Assembly: GCF_020880995.1 (NCBI RefSeq)
Contig: NZ_JAJISD010000003.1
Span: forward strand, 186,001-250,000
Origin: Reyranella aquatilis
GTDB taxonomy: Bacteria; Pseudomonadota; Alphaproteobacteria; Reyranellales; Reyranellaceae
Length of the DNA stretch: 64,000 nt
Reading direction: 5' to 3'
Positions 62,431 to 64,000 of the stretch are shown here, piece after piece. Made by a program: the position numbers and the translations under genes. Position 1 is the first letter of the stretch. Every line of letters begins with the position of its first letter. Below the pieces are notes generated by a model. The model searched no databases and was not told where the DNA came from. It was given only the letters and a program-made list of their open reading frames with translations.

Positions 62431-62745
62431 CTACTCCTGCGGTCCGGTCTGCGGTGCTGCCGGCGCCGGGGTCGCCGGCATCGGGATCGAGGCCGGTCGA
62501 TCCGGGTTGGTGGCGCCGGGCGTCATCGGCGTCTCGGTCACCGTCCGCTCGATCGGCGCCTGCGCCTGCTCGGGGCCGGTGCTGTTCTGCGGATTGCCGA
62601 AGTAGAGGAAGCCGCCCACCAGCGCGACGCCCGCCAGCACGGCAAGAAGTATGTAACCGGGGCGTCCGTCATCCGGCGCACGGTAGGGATCCTTCGGGTC
62701 GTAGCCGAGACGGCCCGGGCCCAGGTTCGGATCGTAGTCACTCAT
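62431..62745 (-). CDS. small single-pass membrane protein
   Basis: A 104-residue protein MSDYDPNLGPGRLGYDPKDP with a short cytoplasmic head, one membrane helix (about 30-50, GYILLAVLAGVALVGGFLYF) and a periplasmic tail rich in Pro, Thr and Ala. Same layout as the next gene. GGAGGA precedes the ATG at 62745. Function unknown. Confidence 0.78.
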   Translation of the reverse strand: MSDYDPNLGPGRLGYDPKDPYRAPDDGRPGYILLAVLAGVALVGGFLYFGNPQNSTGPEQAQAPIERTVTETPMTPGATNPDRPASIPMPATPAPAAPQTGPQE

Positions 62746-62856
62746 CTGGTCCTCCTTTTGCTGTGTGTCTGCGGGACCAACGCCATGTCTCAGCTGATGG
62801 TTTCGCCCGAGAGGGGTGCCTGCTACCCTGACCTGCAGATTCCGGAGGTCTCATAG

Positions 62857-63531
62857 ATGCCCGATTCAGTGCCTTTTTCCGCTCCTCCGACGCAACCAGC
62901 ACTTCTCGATGCCGAGGGCGCGGCGGCTCTCGTGGCCTCCTACGCGCCGGTCAGCGTGACCGCCGCCGTCAAGGACATCGGCCGCATCGATGCGCATATG
63001 GGCCGCTTCATTGCGCTCTCGCCGATCTGTCTCATCTCGACGGCCGACGCCACGGGCAAGCAGGACGTGACCCCGCGCGGCGATCCGCCGGGCTCGTTCA
63101 AGGTGCTCGACGAGAAGACGATCGCGCTGGCCGACCGGCCGGGGAACAACCGGCTCGATACGCTGCGCAATCTGCTGGAGAACCCGGAGGTCGCGCTGAT
63201 CTTCCTGCTGCCCGGCGTCAACGAGACGGTGCGCGTCGCCGGCACCGCGCGCCTGTCGGTCGATCCGGCGCTGCTGGAGTCGATGGCGGTGCAGGGCAAG
63301 GCGCCGAAATGCGCGATCGTCGTCTCGGTCCGCCAGGCCTATCTCCATTGTGCCAAGGCGCTGCTGCGCTCGCGCCTGTGGTCGCCCGACTATGTCCAGC
63401 CCAAGGGCGCCTTCCCCTCGATCTCGCGCATGGTCGGCGACCAGATCGGCCTCAGCGAGGAGGAGAAGAAGAAGCGCGAGGCGGCCACCGAGCACGCGTA
63501 CAAGGAGGGCCTGTGGGCACCTATACAATAA
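62857..63531 (+). CDS. pyridoxamine 5'-phosphate oxidase-like FMN-binding protein
   Basis: A 224-residue PPOX-fold flavoprotein of the MSMEG_1061-like group: FIALSPICLISTADATGKQD, VTPRGDPPGSFKVLDE and ADRPGNNRLDTLRNLLENPE. Members reduce or oxidise small molecules with FMN or F420 and have few assigned substrates. A GGAGG site precedes the ATG at 62857. Its end overlaps the desaturase start by 19 bases, so the two are probably cotranscribed. Confidence 0.88.
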   Translation: MPDSVPFSAPPTQPALLDAEGAAALVASYAPVSVTAAVKDIGRIDAHMGRFIALSPICLISTADATGKQDVTPRGDPPGSFKVLDEKTIALADRPGNNRLDTLRNLLENPEVALIFLLPGVNETVRVAGTARLSVDPALLESMAVQGKAPKCAIVVSVRQAYLHCAKALLRSRLWSPDYVQPKGAFPSISRMVGDQIGLSEEEKKKREAATEHAYKEGLWAPIQ

Positions 63532-64000
63532 CCGGCCAGCGCGCCCGCCAGATGCGGGTGGTGCCGGCCGACGTCCTGAAGCGGCTCTATGCGCGCGACG
63601 ACACCAAGGGCCTGGTCCAGACAGGCGCACATCTCGCCCTGCTGATCCTTGGCGGCTGGCTGGTGCTGGAGACGCGCGGCACCTGGTGGGTGCTGCCGGC
63701 ACTGCTTCTGCAGGGCGTGTTCATCAACTCGCTGTTCGGCGCCATGCACGAATCGGTGCACTACGGCTCGTTCAAGACGCGCTGGATGGCCGATCTCCTG
63801 GCCTTCTTCTCGGGCGCGGCGATCCTGAACAATGCCGGCTTCTACCGGCACTATCACCTCGCCCACCACCGCTACACCCAGGATCCCGACCGCGATCCCG
63901 AGCTGATCACGTCGGGGACCCCGCGCACCTGGAGGAACTATCTCTTCCGCATCAGCTCGATCCCGTTCCTGATGATCCGCGTGCGCGACATCTTCCTGTT
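63513..64000 (+). CDS. fatty acid desaturase family protein (3' end outside window)
   Basis: The first 162 codons are present. A GTG at 63513 follows AAGGAGG at 63502-63508; an ATG at 63552 is the alternative. Two membrane spans (for example LALLILGGWLVLE) and two His boxes of integral membrane di-iron desaturases/hydroxylases are seen: HESVH and HLAHH. The reading frame runs off the window edge. Substrate (fatty acid, carotenoid or alkane) cannot be told. Confidence 0.85.
   Translation, partial: MGTYTITGQRARQMRVVPADVLKRLYARDDTKGLVQTGAHLALLILGGWLVLETRGTWWVLPALLLQGVFINSLFGAMHESVHYGSFKTRWMADLLAFFSGAAILNNAGFYRHYHLAHHRYTQDPDRDPELITSGTPRTWRNYLFRISSIPFLMIRVRDIFL

Overview
The window is a GC-rich chromosomal segment of an alphaproteobacterium. 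The evidence is a DUF3576 lipoprotein, a TimA/Tim44-like protein, HspQ, HrcA, a complete system I cytochrome c maturation cluster (ccmABCDE-FGHI) and an OxyR-AhpC-AhpF module. A Reyranella/Rhodospirillales-like host is my guess, not something I could test. I saw no tRNA, rRNA, insertion sequence or CRISPR array.

Layout. 1-3.6 kb: the end of a possible outer-membrane protein, an OmpR-type regulator, a DUF3576 lipoprotein and a strongly terminated porin. 3.7-7.4 kb: a lactate-utilisation lutABC operon with a methyltransferase. 7.5-13.1 kb: MltA, a TimA-like protein, a three-gene operon (metallo-hydrolase, methyltransferase, membrane nucleotide cyclase) and HspQ. 13.1-20.3 kb: a BMP-type ABC importer with two isochorismatase-fold hydrolases and a divergent GntR regulator, which looks like a ureide or amide uptake and breakdown locus. 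20.3-28.5 kb: housekeeping genes (hemW, rdgB, rph, hrcA, xth and others). 28.5-32.2 kb: a small methyltransferase, a cyclic-nucleotide-binding protein and an unusual 906-residue ABC protein with a degenerate, internally duplicated nucleotide-binding domain. 32.3-43.2 kb: glycosyltransferases, a phosphatase, a deacetylase and a membrane protein, tightly packed and running into a Dpp/Opp-type transporter without a binding protein. 43.3-50.7 kb: a candidate small RNA, then the ccm cluster. 51.0-57.6 kb: an accessory island with an HExxH protein and a coupled three-gene unit (MmeI-like DNA methyltransferase, DEAD/DEAH helicase, GIY-YIG nuclease), probably a restriction or phage-defence system. 57.7-64 kb: NTF2-like and DUF2442 proteins, the peroxide-defence regulon, two paralogous membrane proteins, a PPOX flavoprotein and a truncated fatty acid desaturase.

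Two observations stand out. (1) A dispersed structured repeat occurs as four units at three loci, beside ypfJ, dppC and between ccmE and ccmF. Each unit has an outer stem and an inner stem whose sequence changes from copy to copy while staying paired. On the outer side of each unit lies an inverted copy of neighbouring sequence; at three of the four that neighbour is clearly a gene end or start. (2) The ABC protein at 29465-32185 has lost the usual residues in the Walker A, signature, Walker B and H-loop motifs, carries a duplicated helical segment of about 160 residues, and sits 19 bases from a cyclic-nucleotide-binding gene.
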